Below are positions 8,357 to 15,435 of a DNA stretch of 49,789 nt, piece after piece (the first letter of the stretch is position 1; each line of letters starts with the position of its first letter). Under the pieces are notes generated by a model. It worked only from the letters and a program-made list of their open reading frames with translations, did no database searches and was not told where the DNA came from. The position numbers were made by a program, and so were the translations under genes. The stretch is from Thermoanaerobaculum sp. Lineage in GTDB: Bacteria; Acidobacteriota; Thermoanaerobaculia; Multivoradales; UBA5704. The stretch lies in contig JAJKHS010000055.1 in NCBI GenBank assembly GCA_021154885.1, positions 65,559 through 115,347 on the forward strand, given 5' to 3'.

Positions 8357-9364
8357 CTACTCCCAGATCTTCACCTCGAAGCGGCCGCCTGAGTCCGCGG
8401 CCCCCCGGTACATCCCCTCGGAGTTGAAGACGAGGGCGATCGAGCCGTCGCGGCCGACGCCGATCACCCCGCCGTCCCCGGGCTTGAGCTTCTGGTGGAT
8501 CACCCGGTCCGCCGCCTGTTGCAGCGTCAGGCCGCCGTACTCGACGAGCGCCGAGATGTCGTGGGTGACCGTGTGTTTGATGAACTCCTCGCCGATGCCG
8601 GTGCCCGAGAGCGCGGCCGTCCGGTTGTTGGCGTAGGTGCCGGCGCCGATCACCGGCACGTCGCCCAGCCGGCCGAAGCGCTTGTTGGTCAGTCCGCCGG
8701 TGGAGGTGGCGGCGGCCAGGTTGCCATGCGTGTCGAGCGCCACGGCCCCCACCGTATCCTTGTCCTTCTTCTCCCGTTCCTCCTTCAGCGCTTCCTGGAG
8801 CTGCTGGTAGCGGAAGGGGGTGTCGAACCAGTCGTTCTTCACCCGCTCGACCTTCATCTGGGTGGCGAAGGCCTCGGCGCCCTCTCCCACCAGGAAGACA
8901 TGGGGCGACTTCTCCTTGACGAGGCGGGCGAGGGTGACCGGGTGCTTCACCGTCTTCAGGCCCGCGACCGAGCCGCACGACAGGTCCCGTCCGTCCATGA
9001 TGGCGGCGTCCAGCTCGTGCGTCCCCTCGTGAGTGTAGACGGCTCCCTTGCCGGCGTTGAACAGCGGATCGTCCTCCAGGAAGCGCACCACCTTCTCGAC
9101 CGCGTCGAGACTGGTGCCGCCCCCCTTCAGCACGTCGCGGCCGATCTCCAGCGCCCGGGTCAGCGACTTGAGATACTGCTGCTTCTGCTCCTCGGGAAGG
9201 TTCTTGGGGATCGTGCCCGCGCCGCCATGGATGGCCAGGGCCCACTTTGGAGCGGCCGCGGAGTCGCGGCTGAGGATGACGTCGGCCGTCTGGGCCGCCG
9301 CCAGCACGGGGAGGAGGAACACGATCAGAGAAAGAGCGAGATTTCGCGTCATGGGCTGGATCAT
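8357..9364 (-). CDS. exported isoaspartyl peptidase / L-asparaginase (Ntn hydrolase)
   Basis: A 335-residue plant-type asparaginase precursor. After a signal peptide (LALSLIVFLLPVLAAAQ) comes WALAIHGGAGTIPKNL, the family N-terminus. The autoproteolysis site is DTVGAVALDTHGNLAAATSTGG, in which T of DTVGAV becomes the N-terminal nucleophile of the beta subunit. GAGTYANNRTAALSGTG is also conserved. The enzyme cleaves isoaspartyl dipeptides and asparagine, and export places it where the two exported isoaspartyl methyltransferases act. I chose ATG 9362-9364 over 9350-9352 because a TACAAT box ends 8 bases before it. Confidence 0.88.
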   Translation of the reverse strand: MIQPMTRNLALSLIVFLLPVLAAAQTADVILSRDSAAAPKWALAIHGGAGTIPKNLPEEQKQQYLKSLTRALEIGRDVLKGGGTSLDAVEKVVRFLEDDPLFNAGKGAVYTHEGTHELDAAIMDGRDLSCGSVAGLKTVKHPVTLARLVKEKSPHVFLVGEGAEAFATQMKVERVKNDWFDTPFRYQQLQEALKEEREKKDKDTVGAVALDTHGNLAAATSTGGLTNKRFGRLGDVPVIGAGTYANNRTAALSGTGIGEEFIKHTVTHDISALVEYGGLTLQQAADRVIHQKLKPGDGGVIGVGRDGSIALVFNSEGMYRGAADSGGRFEVKIWE

Positions 9365-9372
9365 GACAGGGG

Positions 9373-9378
9373 ATTGTA
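9373..9378 (-). promoter_or_regulatory. TACAAT -10-like box for the isoaspartyl peptidase gene
   Basis: Read on the minus strand, TACAAT is followed by 8 bases and then the ATG at 9364. No ribosome site is visible, consistent with a leaderless transcript. Confidence 0.45.
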
Positions 9379-9429
9379 GCGCGGCCGCCGCCGGGAGAGA
9401 GGGAGAGGTTTGCCTGGAGACAGGTGTGG

Positions 9430-9435
9430 TAGCGT
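9430..9435 (+). promoter_or_regulatory. TAGCGT -10-like box for the small PHA-system-like gene
   Basis: TAGCGT is followed by 7 bases and then ATG at 9443. There is no Shine-Dalgarno sequence. It is one of a set of similarly spaced TANNNT boxes in the window. Confidence 0.4.
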
Positions 9436-9442
9436 TTCGCCC

Positions 9443-9727
9443 ATGAGCGACCTGACCATCGAGGTGAAGACCAGCAAGGCGTCCATGGGGGAGATCCGGC
9501 CGGCGCTCGACTCGGCGCTCAAGGAGGCTTTTCCGGGCGGCATGCTGAAATGGCACTGGGAGAAGGACGTCATGCACCTCTCCGGCCCGGGGGCCCAGGC
9601 CACCATCGTCCTGGAGGACGGCCGGCTCATCGGGAGGGCTCACCTCAAGCCCCCTGCCAACCTGATGAAGCCGGTGATCGAGCAGAAGATCGCCGCCGTG
9701 ATGAAGAAGGTCGCCGGGCATCTCTGA
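9443..9727 (+). CDS. polyhydroxyalkanoic acid system family-like small protein
   Basis: A 94-residue cytosolic protein. Its layout matches the small 'polyhydroxyalkanoic acid system' (PHA granule region) family: an N-terminal strand (MSDLTIEVKTS), an amphipathic helix (EIRPALDSALKEAF), a tryptophan-containing strand (LKWHWEKDVMHL), two strands around GAQATIVLEDGRLIGRAHL, and a C-terminal helix ending KPVIEQKIAAVMKKV. Family members are about 90-100 residues and are found near PHA or fatty-acid genes, with no defined activity. The neighbouring AMP-binding-like, thiolase and CoA-transferase genes fit an acyl-CoA setting, but no PHA synthase is present here. Confidence 0.5.
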   Translation: MSDLTIEVKTSKASMGEIRPALDSALKEAFPGGMLKWHWEKDVMHLSGPGAQATIVLEDGRLIGRAHLKPPANLMKPVIEQKIAAVMKKVAGHL

Positions 9728-9742
9728 CCGCGGGCGCGCTCC

Positions 9743-10603
9743 GTGCCCCCAGCCCCAAGTCCATACTCCGCCCTGCTGCGCCGCGCCGGTCTCGGCGAGA
9801 TCGCCGGCGAGGAGCCCTGGCTCTTCCGCAGCGAGGGATGGGACTGGCGCTGGTCCTCCTGGGGCGAGCTGGCCCGCCAGGCGGCCGCCTGGGCCGGCGA
9901 GCTCGCCGGGCTCCCTCCCGCCTCCCGCGCCGCATTCCTCTATGCACCTCGCCCTGAATCGGTCGCCCTCGACCTCGCGATTCAGGGAGCGGGGCTGGTG
10001 TCGGTGCCGGTCAGCGGGGAGCGGGAGGCGGTCGCGGCGTGGGGGTACAGGTGGATCGAACTCCCAAGACCCTCATCACCCCGGCCCTCTTCTCCCGCCC
10101 CCTCCCAACCCCCCTCCCCGGGAGAAGAGGGAGACCAGCAAGACCGCTCCAACCCGGGCGGGGCGGTGGTGGTGATCGGGGGGGCTCCGGTGGAGGTTGG
10201 GATCAGGGAGCTGATGGGGATGGCGGAGCGGGTTCAGGCGGAGATCGCTCCGGCGCGGCGGGCGGGCGAGCGGGAGATCGTGGTTCTGGGCGGACCTCTG
10301 GAGCAGCCCGCAGAGCGGGCGATGCTCACCTGGGCGACGGTGACGGGGGCCGCCGTGGCCCTGGAGCCCACGCCGGGAATGCGGATGGCCACCGCGGCCT
10401 GGGTGCGACCCACGGCCTTCCACGGCACGGGGGAGGAGATCGCTGCGCTGCGGGCTTGGGTCAAAAAAAAGCGCGGCCTTCCCTTCGGGCGGCTGCGGAC
10501 GGTACTCGTGGTGGGCGAAGGGCTCAACGAGGAGGAGACGGCGTTCTGGCAGGAGCTGGGGGTGAGGGTCGCGGGTCTGCCGGTGCAGGTTCCTACTTCG
10601 TAG
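9743..10603 (+). CDS. degenerate AMP-binding (acyl-CoA synthetase N-terminal-like) protein carrying an in-frame repeat
   Basis: A 286-residue protein with a GTG start 15 bases after the preceding stop. Residues 30-95 (WSSWGELARQAAAWAGELAG, then AAFLYAPRPESVALDLAIQG and GLVSVPV) match the N-terminal subdomain of AMP-forming acyl-CoA ligases. A later part (FHGTGEEIAALRAWV...LRTVLVVGEGLNEEETAFW) resembles the segment before the ligase 'YG.TE' motif. The ATP-binding P-loop (TSGTTGxPKG) and the C-terminal lid domain are absent, so it is unlikely to be catalytic. Residues of about 108-139 are encoded by dispersed repeat copy B and are proline/serine-rich. It could be a remnant or a repurposed binding domain. 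It ends tail-to-tail with the LOG gene, overlapping by 11 bases. Confidence 0.55.
   Translation: MPPAPSPYSALLRRAGLGEIAGEEPWLFRSEGWDWRWSSWGELARQAAAWAGELAGLPPASRAAFLYAPRPESVALDLAIQGAGLVSVPVSGEREAVAAWGYRWIELPRPSSPRPSSPAPSQPPSPGEEGDQQDRSNPGGAVVVIGGAPVEVGIRELMGMAERVQAEIAPARRAGEREIVVLGGPLEQPAERAMLTWATVTGAAVALEPTPGMRMATAAWVRPTAFHGTGEEIAALRAWVKKKRGLPFGRLRTVLVVGEGLNEEETAFWQELGVRVAGLPVQVPTS
10064..10160. repeat. dispersed hairpin repeat, copy B, inside a coding sequence
   Basis: The stretch from CAAGACCCTCATCACC to GACCGCTCCAACC is essentially identical to the first part of copy D near 21.72 kb. Its core stem is CCTCTTCTCCCG...CGGGAGAAGAGG. It keeps the host reading frame open and adds about 32 residues. 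Confidence 0.85.
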
Positions 10604-11444
10604 CCCCCGCCGACTCCGTCTTCTGCATCCCCGACTCGCCCAGGTACCAGCGCGGCGACGGCTCCCAGACGAGGCCGAACTCCTGGGTGGCCGCGCTCAG
10701 GATGCGTTCCATGGCCTCGTCCAGAGAGTCGGTGAACAGCAGGCGATCACAGTCCGCTGGCAGGATGGTGGCCTCTCCGACCATGCCACGGCAGATGAAC
10801 TCATGCAGCGGCCGCCAGTAGTCGGTGCCCATCAGGATGAGGGGGAAATGGCGGATCTTCCCCGTCTGGATCAGGGTGGCGCATTCGAAGATCTCGTCCA
10901 TGGTGCCGAAGCCGCCGGGGAAGACCACGAAGGCGTAGGAGTACTTGACCAGCATCACCTTGCGGACGAAGAAGTAGCGGAACTCCAGCCAGCGGTCGAC
11001 GTAGGGATTGGGCTTCTGCTCCTGGGGCAGGACGATGTTGCAGCCGATGGAGCGGGCCTTCACGTCGCGGGCGCCGCGGTTGGCGGCCTCCATGATGCCC
11101 GGCCCGCCGCCGGTCATGACGGTGAAGCCGGCACGGCCCAGGCGCCGGCCCATCTCGCGGGCCATCTCGTAATAACGATGGTCCTCCTTGAACCGGGCCG
11201 AGCCGAAGACGGTGACGCACGGCCCCACGAAGTGCAGGCCGCGGATGCCGCGGATGAAATCGGCGCCGATGCGCAGCAGCCGGCGGAGCTCGGACGACCG
11301 CGGGTGAGGCCCTTCGAGGAAGTGGCCGTCCTCGGCGAGCTCGGTCCCCTTGCCCCACCGCGGCGCCTGACCGGCCTCCGCCGCGGCCTGTTTCTCGACG
11401 GTCGGCGCAGGGCCGGGGGTCTTCTCGGGCCGGATCTCGTCCAT
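10593..11444 (-). CDS. LOG family protein (lysine decarboxylase-like Rossmann fold, TIGR00730 type)
   Basis: A 283-residue protein. An N-terminal extension of about 75 residues precedes the Rossmann domain. The LOG signatures GGGPGIMEAANRGA and FPGGFGTMDEIFE (PGGxGTxxE) are both intact, which in this family form the nucleotide-binding and catalytic site for hydrolysis of cytokinin-type or other nucleoside 5'-monophosphates to base plus ribose phosphate. The GFxFFVRKVML-like segment (FRYFFVRKVMLVKYS) is typical of the longer bacterial subgroup of about 250-350 residues. ATG 11442-11444 is preceded by a TACGCT box at 7 bases, supporting this start. It is divergent from the thiolase gene. Confidence 0.85.
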   Translation of the reverse strand: MDEIRPEKTPGPAPTVEKQAAAEAGQAPRWGKGTELAEDGHFLEGPHPRSSELRRLLRIGADFIRGIRGLHFVGPCVTVFGSARFKEDHRYYEMAREMGRRLGRAGFTVMTGGGPGIMEAANRGARDVKARSIGCNIVLPQEQKPNPYVDRWLEFRYFFVRKVMLVKYSYAFVVFPGGFGTMDEIFECATLIQTGKIRHFPLILMGTDYWRPLHEFICRGMVGEATILPADCDRLLFTDSLDEAMERILSAATQEFGLVWEPSPRWYLGESGMQKTESAGATK

Positions 11445-11451
11445 GCCCGGG

Positions 11452-11457
11452 AGCGTA
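11452..11457 (-). promoter_or_regulatory. TACGCT -10-like box for the LOG-family gene
   Basis: On the minus strand TACGCT is followed by 7 bases and the ATG at 11444, with no ribosome site between them. This is a leaderless-type arrangement. Confidence 0.4.
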
Positions 11458-11516
11458 GCAAAGATGAGGCCGCCCGCGGCGCCCGCCCTCATTGCCGCAG
11501 AGCGGCGTAACCGTGG

Positions 11517-11537
11517 TATATAACGCCAGGAAGGAGA
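11517..11537 (+). promoter_or_regulatory. TATATAAC -10 region and GGAAGGAGAG ribosome site of the thiolase gene
   Basis: TATATAAC at 11517-11524 is a good -10 candidate. It is followed by a strong Shine-Dalgarno GGAAGGAGAG (about 11529-11537) upstream of ATG 11547. A TTGCCG at 11492 is too far away for a confident -35. Unlike several neighbours, this gene has a conventional leader. Confidence 0.45.
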
Positions 11538-11546
11538 GATAAGCGA

Positions 11547-12995
11547 ATGCCCGAGAACTCCACCCTGGAAGCCCCACCGCCCGCGCCGCTGCGGCCGCCG
11601 AACATCGCGTCGGCCCTGGAGGAGGTCGCCGAGCGGGCCGATACCGTCTGGACCCGCGAGGCGGGCAAGCCGCTCAAAGTCGAGGTCTCCGGCCGCCGCG
11701 AGCTGAAGGGCTCCCGCGGCCGCGTCGCCATCGTCGACGGCTGCCGCACGCCGTTCATCAAGTCCGGCACCGACTTCCAGAGCCTGGACGTGATCGACCT
11801 GGCGAGCATCGCCGCCGCCGAGCTGGTGGCGCGCCTGGCGATCGATCCGGAGGAGATCGGCCTGTCCGTCTTCGGCGTCGTGGTGCCGGCGCTCCACGCT
11901 CCGAACCTCGGCCGCGAGGTGGTGTTCCGCACGTCGCTCCCCATGCGCATCCCCGGGGTGACGGTGAACCTCGCCTGCGCCTCCTCGACGCGGGCCATCA
12001 CCTTCGGCGCCGGGGCCATCCTCACCGGCGAGGCGGACGTGATCCTCGCCGGCGGCGCCGAGTCGCTGTCCAACGTCCCCATCCAGTTCTCGCGCAAGGC
12101 GGCGAAGACGTTCGTGGACCTCTCCCGCGCCAAGACGCTGCCGCAGAAGGTGGGCACCCTCTCCAAGCTCCGCCCGGCGGACCTGGCGCCGGTGGCGCCG
12201 GCCATCGCCGAGTACACCACCGGCCAGTCGATGGGCGAGTCGGCGGAGAAGATGGCGAAGGAGAACGACATCTCGCGCCGCGCCCAGGACGAGATCGCCC
12301 TCCTCTCCCACCACCGCGCCGCCGCGGCCACCGAGGACGGCCGGCTGACGGCGCAGATCGCTCCGGCCTTCCCGCCGCCCGGCTACGACAAGGCCGTGAC
12401 CCGCGACAACGGCATCCGCGCCGACTCCTCCCTGGACGCGCTGGCCAAGCTGAAGCCGGTCTTCGACAAGCGCTACGGCAGCCTGACGGCGGGCAACTCG
12501 AGCCCGCTCACCGACGGCGGCTCGGCCGTGATCCTGATGAGCGAGGAGAGGGCCAAGGCGCTGGGCTACACGCCGCTCGGCTACATCCGCTCCTACGCTT
12601 TCACGGCCCTCAACCCGGGGGACCAGCTCCTCCAGGGACCGGCCTACGCCGCCCCGGCGGCCCTGGACGCGGCGGGCCTGAAGCTCCAGGACGTCGACCT
12701 GGTGGAGATGCACGAGGCGTTCGCCGCGCAGATCCTCTCCAACATGAAGGCCTTCGCCTCGAAGAAGTTCGCCGAGCGCGAGCTGGGCCGCGCCGAGCCC
12801 GTGGGCGTCGTCGACTTCGAGCGCTTCAACGTCACCGGCGGCTCGATCGCCATCGGCCACCCCTTCGGCGCCACCGGCGCCCGCGTCGTCACCCAGCTCC
12901 TCTACGAGCTGCGCCGCAGGGGCCAGAACCTGGGGCTGTTGACGATCTGCGCGGCCGGCGGGGTGGGGTTCGCGATGGTGGTGGAGCGAGAGTGA
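11547..12995 (+). CDS. acetyl-CoA C-acyltransferase (thiolase, FadI-like)
   Basis: A 482-residue thiolase of fatty-acid beta-oxidation. The nucleophilic cysteine is C144 in NLACASST. The other conserved blocks are GGAESLSNVPIQFSR, VEMHEAFAAQ, NVTGGSIAIGHPFGATGAR (catalytic His) and TICAAGGVGFAMV (second catalytic Cys). The first 55 residues are an extra, low-complexity and charged extension before the thiolase start (RGRVAIVDGCRTPF), making the protein longer than usual. The length and the HEAF and GHPFGATG blocks place it with FadI-type subunits of trifunctional complexes. No FadJ partner lies in the window; the downstream CaiB-type transferase could be co-expressed. Confidence 0.9.
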   Translation: MPENSTLEAPPPAPLRPPNIASALEEVAERADTVWTREAGKPLKVEVSGRRELKGSRGRVAIVDGCRTPFIKSGTDFQSLDVIDLASIAAAELVARLAIDPEEIGLSVFGVVVPALHAPNLGREVVFRTSLPMRIPGVTVNLACASSTRAITFGAGAILTGEADVILAGGAESLSNVPIQFSRKAAKTFVDLSRAKTLPQKVGTLSKLRPADLAPVAPAIAEYTTGQSMGESAEKMAKENDISRRAQDEIALLSHHRAAAATEDGRLTAQIAPAFPPPGYDKAVTRDNGIRADSSLDALAKLKPVFDKRYGSLTAGNSSPLTDGGSAVILMSEERAKALGYTPLGYIRSYAFTALNPGDQLLQGPAYAAPAALDAAGLKLQDVDLVEMHEAFAAQILSNMKAFASKKFAERELGRAEPVGVVDFERFNVTGGSIAIGHPFGATGARVVTQLLYELRRRGQNLGLLTICAAGGVGFAMVVERE

Positions 12996-12999
12996 GATG

Positions 13000-13097
13000 A
13001 TTTTAGATTTTGGATTTTGGATTGGGGCTCGGGCCGCGATTCCCGATCCAAATCCAAGCCTTTCTTTTAATCCAAAATCTAAAATCCAAAATCCAAA
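13000..13097. repeat. AT-rich ATTTTGGATTTTGG inverted repeat
   Basis: Between the thiolase stop and the next start lies an AT-rich island. The left arm is ATTTTAGATTTTGGATTTTGGATT (13000-13023) and the right arm (13069-13097) is its approximate reverse complement, built from AATCC-AAAAT units. The right arm ends exactly at the ATG of the CoA-transferase gene. It contrasts sharply with the surrounding composition and looks like an inserted repeat. Confidence 0.8.
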
Positions 13098-14264
13098 ATG
13101 CCTTCTCCGCTCTCCGGCACCCTCGTCGTCGACCTCTCCCGCCATCTTCCCGGGCCGCTCGCCGGCCGGCTGCTGGCGGATCTGGGGGCGCGGGTGGTGA
13201 AGGTGGAGGAGCCGTCGCTGGGCGATCCGATACGGACGTCGCCGCCGGTGCGCGAGGGGGTGGGCGCGCTGGGCGCGATCCTGCTGGCGGGGGTCGAGAG
13301 CCTCGCCCTGGACCTCAAGGACTCAGGCGCCAAGGAGGTGCTGGAGCGGCTGCTGGCGCGGGCGGACGTGCTGCTGGAGAGCTTCCGCCCCGGCACCCTG
13401 GCGCGGCTGGGCTTTCCGCCGGAGGAGCTGCGGCGGCGTTTCCCCGGGCTCGTGATCTGCTCGCTGACCGGCTGGGGGCAGTCGGGACCCTACGCCGCCC
13501 GGGCCGGGCACGACGTCACGTATCAGGCGGCGGCGGGGACGCTGGCGTCCACGGCCTCCATGCCGGCCGTGCCGGTGGTGGACCTGATCGGCGCCTGGAG
13601 CAGCGTCACCGCCATCCTCGCGGCCCTGGTGGAGCGGGAGCGGACGCGGAAAGGACGGTGGATCGACGCCTCCCTCTACGATGCCGGCCTGCACGCCAAC
13701 CTGGTGGGCTGGGCGATGGAGGCCGGGGGGACGAAGGGCGTAGGGGAACGGCTCCCCCTGACCGGCGCCCTCCCCTGTTACGACCTCTATGAGACGGCGG
13801 ACGGCCGGCTGCTGGCGCTGGGCGCCCTGGAGCCCCATTTCTGGAAACGCCTCTGTCACGCCGTCGACCGGGGAGACCTCGCGCGGCGTCAGTACAGCGC
13901 CTCCCGGCGGGTGCGCCGGCAGGTGAAGGAGCTGGTCCGCGGCCGGACTCTCTCTCAATGGATGGAGATCCTGGGCCGGGTGGACGTGCCGGCCGAGCCC
14001 GTCCTCTCCGCCGCCGAGGCGCGCTCTCATCCCCAGGCGATCGAGCGGGCCCTCCTCTCCACGGGACCGGACCGCCTCCCCCGCGTCGCCTTCCCGGCAC
14101 GGTTCGATGGCGAGCGGCCCCGGCCCGGCGGCTCCACCCCCGAGCTGGGCGAGCACACCAGGCCCATCCTCGCCGAGCTCGGCGTGCCCAGGAACGTCGA
14201 GACCTCCCCCGGCGTCGGCCGCCGGTTCAGCCTCAAGCGCTGGCTGCTGACGGTTCTGCGCTGA
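13098..14264 (+). CDS. CaiB/BaiF (family III) CoA-transferase or acyl-CoA racemase-like protein
   Basis: A 388-residue family III CoA transferase. Diagnostic segments are VVDLSRHLPGPLAGRLLADL, GARVVKVEEPSLGDP, DVLLESFRPGTLARLGF and LVICSLTGWGQSGPYAARAG. GHDVTYQA follows, whose His and Asp positions recall the alpha-methylacyl-CoA racemase branch, and then VVDLIGAWSSVTAI with the catalytic-region aspartate. ALYERERTGKG-like ALVERERTRKGRWIDASLYD is also present. It is likely to transfer CoA to, or epimerise, a branched acyl-CoA. There is no ribosome site: the ATG abuts the AT-rich repeat. The 3' end overlaps the SpoIIE phosphatase gene on the other strand by 32 bases. Confidence 0.88.
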   Translation: MPSPLSGTLVVDLSRHLPGPLAGRLLADLGARVVKVEEPSLGDPIRTSPPVREGVGALGAILLAGVESLALDLKDSGAKEVLERLLARADVLLESFRPGTLARLGFPPEELRRRFPGLVICSLTGWGQSGPYAARAGHDVTYQAAAGTLASTASMPAVPVVDLIGAWSSVTAILAALVERERTRKGRWIDASLYDAGLHANLVGWAMEAGGTKGVGERLPLTGALPCYDLYETADGRLLALGALEPHFWKRLCHAVDRGDLARRQYSASRRVRRQVKELVRGRTLSQWMEILGRVDVPAEPVLSAAEARSHPQAIERALLSTGPDRLPRVAFPARFDGERPRPGGSTPELGEHTRPILAELGVPRNVETSPGVGRRFSLKRWLLTVLR

Positions 14265-15402
14265 ACAGCCTCAGCCGCGCGATGACCTCCAGCGTCAGGT
14301 CGTCGCGTAGCGGCTCGTCCCCCACGTGGCGGTCGAAGGCGTGGAGGATGCAGTCATGGACCTCCTGCGGCGGGCCGCCGAGCTCCAGGGCGGCGCGGAT
14401 GCGCTCGTAGCCGAAGGCCGTCTTCCCCAGGCTGTCCACGGCTTCAGGGAGGCCGTCGGTATAGAGCACCAGGAGGTCGCCGGGCTCCAGGGTGACGTGG
14501 CGGGTGACGAGCGGCAGCGGGTCGCGGATCCCCAGGGGGAAGCCGCCGTTGCCCAGCTCCTCGATGCGGCCGCCGGCGCGCCGCAGCAGGGGGTAGGGGT
14601 GGCCGGCGGAGGCGTACTCCATCTCGCCGGTCGCCGGCTCCAGCACGGCGTAGAAGACGCTCATGAAAGTGCGCTTCGTCCCGGTGCGGCAGAGGGTGCG
14701 GTTGAGCACGGCGAGCACCCGCTCCGGCGCGGGATCAAGGTCCAGGGCCGTCTTCAGGATGGCGTTGGCGATGGCCATCACCAACCCTGAGGCCATGCCG
14801 TGGCCGCTGGCGTCTCCCACCACCAGCGCGAGGCGGCCGTCGGGCAGGGGCATGACGTCGTAGTAGTCGCCGCCCACCTCGTTGGCCGTGCGATAGGAGT
14901 GGGCGAAGCTGTAACCGGGGACCGTGGGCAGATCGTGGGGGAGCAGCTCGGACTGCAGCTCGCGGGCGACCTCCAGCTCGTCGCGCACGCGGACGCGGTC
15001 CACCAGCTCCAGGGCGAGGAGGAAGATCAGGCCGCCGACGCTGACGGCGAACCAGAACGGGGAGAACTCGACGTAGATCCGGGTCTGGTGATGCGAATAG
15101 GAGAAGTTGGCGTTGCCGACCAAGCCGAGGGCGAAGGCGAGGAGGGAGCCGGCGAAGAGGAGCCGGCGCGGCGGTGTGAGCTTGTAGGAGAGGCCGAGGA
15201 AGGCGAGCTTGGCCCGGAAGAGAAAGCGCCGCAGCCCCTTCGCGGGCTCGGCCTCCTGGCGGTGCTCGCGGGTGAGCACGTCGTAGGCCCGGCCCGCGTC
15301 GCGGTCGAACAGGCGCCGCACGTCCCGGGGTTTCAGCCCGTCGGTGTACTCGCGGACGAAAGTGTGCAGGCGCTCGACGGCGCCGGGGGTGGAGCGTCTC
15401 AT
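14233..15402 (-). CDS. SpoIIE-type PP2C serine phosphatase with membrane segments
   Basis: A 389-residue protein. An N-terminal cytosolic helical part is followed by two transmembrane helices (near residues 80-97 and 115-135) and a short coiled linker containing VARELQSELLPHDLP, the usual lead into PP2C-SpoIIE domains. The phosphatase domain shows GGDYYDVMPL, VVGDASGHGMASGL and the C-terminal LYTDGLPEA and DDLTLEVI, giving the metal-binding aspartates. It probably dephosphorylates an anti-sigma-factor antagonist or similar partner. No STAS or HPK domain gene is adjacent. The GAAGGA ribosome site lies just before the ATG. Confidence 0.88.
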   Translation of the reverse strand: MRRSTPGAVERLHTFVREYTDGLKPRDVRRLFDRDAGRAYDVLTREHRQEAEPAKGLRRFLFRAKLAFLGLSYKLTPPRRLLFAGSLLAFALGLVGNANFSYSHHQTRIYVEFSPFWFAVSVGGLIFLLALELVDRVRVRDELEVARELQSELLPHDLPTVPGYSFAHSYRTANEVGGDYYDVMPLPDGRLALVVGDASGHGMASGLVMAIANAILKTALDLDPAPERVLAVLNRTLCRTGTKRTFMSVFYAVLEPATGEMEYASAGHPYPLLRRAGGRIEELGNGGFPLGIRDPLPLVTRHVTLEPGDLLVLYTDGLPEAVDSLGKTAFGYERIRAALELGGPPQEVHDCILHAFDRHVGDEPLRDDLTLEVIARLRLFSAEPSAASA

Positions 15403-15435
15403 TCCTTCTTAGATACGCGGGGCCGGGTTGAGGGT

